Positions 4,831 through 5,067 of a stretch of DNA of 5,067 bases are shown one piece after another. The position numbers and the translations under genes are program-made. The stretch's first letter is position 1. Each line of letters starts with the position of its first letter. The stretch is from QHBQ01 sp038230695 (GTDB lineage: Bacteria; Chloroflexota; Chloroflexia; QHBQ01). The stretch lies in contig JBBRMT010000292.1 of NCBI GenBank assembly GCA_038230695.1, forward strand, positions 1 to 5,067. Direction: 5' to 3'. The notes beneath the pieces were generated by a model that worked only from the letters and a program-made list of their open reading frames with translations, ran no database searches and had not been told where the DNA came from.

Positions 4831-5067
4831 TTGGCCCTGAGCATCAGCATCGAGCTTGAGCCAGAGGTACTTGCAAGGCTGCCCATTGGCATCTACTACA
4901 AGGCTAACCATCCCGCATCACCGCCAACCACTGGCGGTCGGCGCTGTGGCGAAGCCGAATATCCAGGGCTGGAAGAGGAGCTACTCGCTGCTTCTCGCCC
5001 CCCCGACCAGCACCCGGCTGTATTGGATGGCGCGGCGAGGCTGCTGGTGCGGTTGCTCACCAGCATA
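4831..5067 (+). CDS. Hypothetical protein, TTG start, 3'-truncated by window edge
   Basis: The frame is open for 79 codons from TTG 4831 to the right edge. AGAAGGA ends seven bases before the TTG, and an in-frame TAG at 4816-4818 leaves TTG as the only usual start. The visible product begins M-A-L-S-I-S-I-E-L-E-P-E-V-L-A-R-L, has a Pro/Thr/Gly-rich linker (about 27-40), an acidic helix (P-G-L-E-E-E-L-L-A-A), and a further helix L-D-G-A-A-R-L-L-V-R-L-L near the edge. No family is recognised. A run of seven C at 4998-5004 could hide a sequencing error that changes the frame. The opposite strand is also open over much of this stretch, but it lacks a ribosome site and would run through the rightward promoter, so I prefer this strand. 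Confidence 0.5.
   Translation, partial: MALSISIELEPEVLARLPIGIYYKANHPASPPTTGGRRCGEAEYPGLEEELLAASRPPDQHPAVLDGAARLLVRLLTSI

Noticed and set aside
4633..4911. 92-residue ORF on the - strand
   Set aside because: It has no clear ribosome site, runs through the rightward promoter, and opposes a + strand ORF with a well-placed ribosome site. It is kept only as an alternative if the + strand reading fails.
1..5067. CRISPR array, tRNA, rRNA, insertion sequence or attachment site
   Set aside because: No regularly spaced repeats, no cloverleaf-like or rRNA-like segment, no transposase or integrase frame, and no terminal repeat pair were seen.

Overview
The window looks like bacterial accessory DNA. The genes are tightly packed, have good Shine-Dalgarno sites, and include two near-consensus sigma-70-type promoters. 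There is no RNA gene, CRISPR array or transposase. The exported Ser/Thr/Pro-rich proteins on the left, the moderate GC and the frequent GTG starts would suit a Chloroflexota (Ktedonobacteria-like) genome, but that placement is a weak inference from style, not from a marker gene.

Left part (1-1386, + strand, visibly more AT-rich): the 3' part of a probably exported protein with an Asp-Ile-Glu motif (2-766), then a predicted lipoprotein (784-1386) whose ribosome site overlaps the upstream stop codon. Neither gene can be given a firm function.

Middle part (1440-4594, - strand, more GC-rich): one leftward operon that runs towards the left-hand genes and meets them tail to tail. In transcription order it holds a promoter (4594-4565), a four-cysteine zinc-ribbon protein (from 4528 or 4537), an ATP-dependent DNA ligase with an N-terminal WGR domain (4238-3003), a strong hairpin (2985-2954), an unknown 152-residue protein (2934-2476), an unknown protein cut by an in-frame TAA (2479-2231, with its open continuation 2230-2033), and an unknown 195-residue protein (2027-1440). 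Most junctions have a Shine-Dalgarno site at good distance. One is a 4-base ATGA overlap, and another carries the next ribosome site inside the end of the previous reading frame, so the operon was built for coupled translation.

Right part (4562-5067): the leftward promoter is mirrored by a second promoter pointing right. Both have TTGACA, 18 bases, TATAAT, and both lie in a large inverted repeat. The rightward promoter leads into a possible 41-residue ORF and a TTG-started ORF that runs off the window.

Best candidate for something new: the leftward operon as a unit. It combines a WGR-fused ligase with non-standard motif I (K-I-N-G) and motif IV (Arg for Lys), a zinc ribbon and three uncharacterised proteins, and it is driven by a duplicated, mirrored promoter. 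This fits a phage, plasmid or integrated-element DNA repair or replication module, but that reading is inference. The ligase is the only gene whose biochemical activity can be named with confidence.
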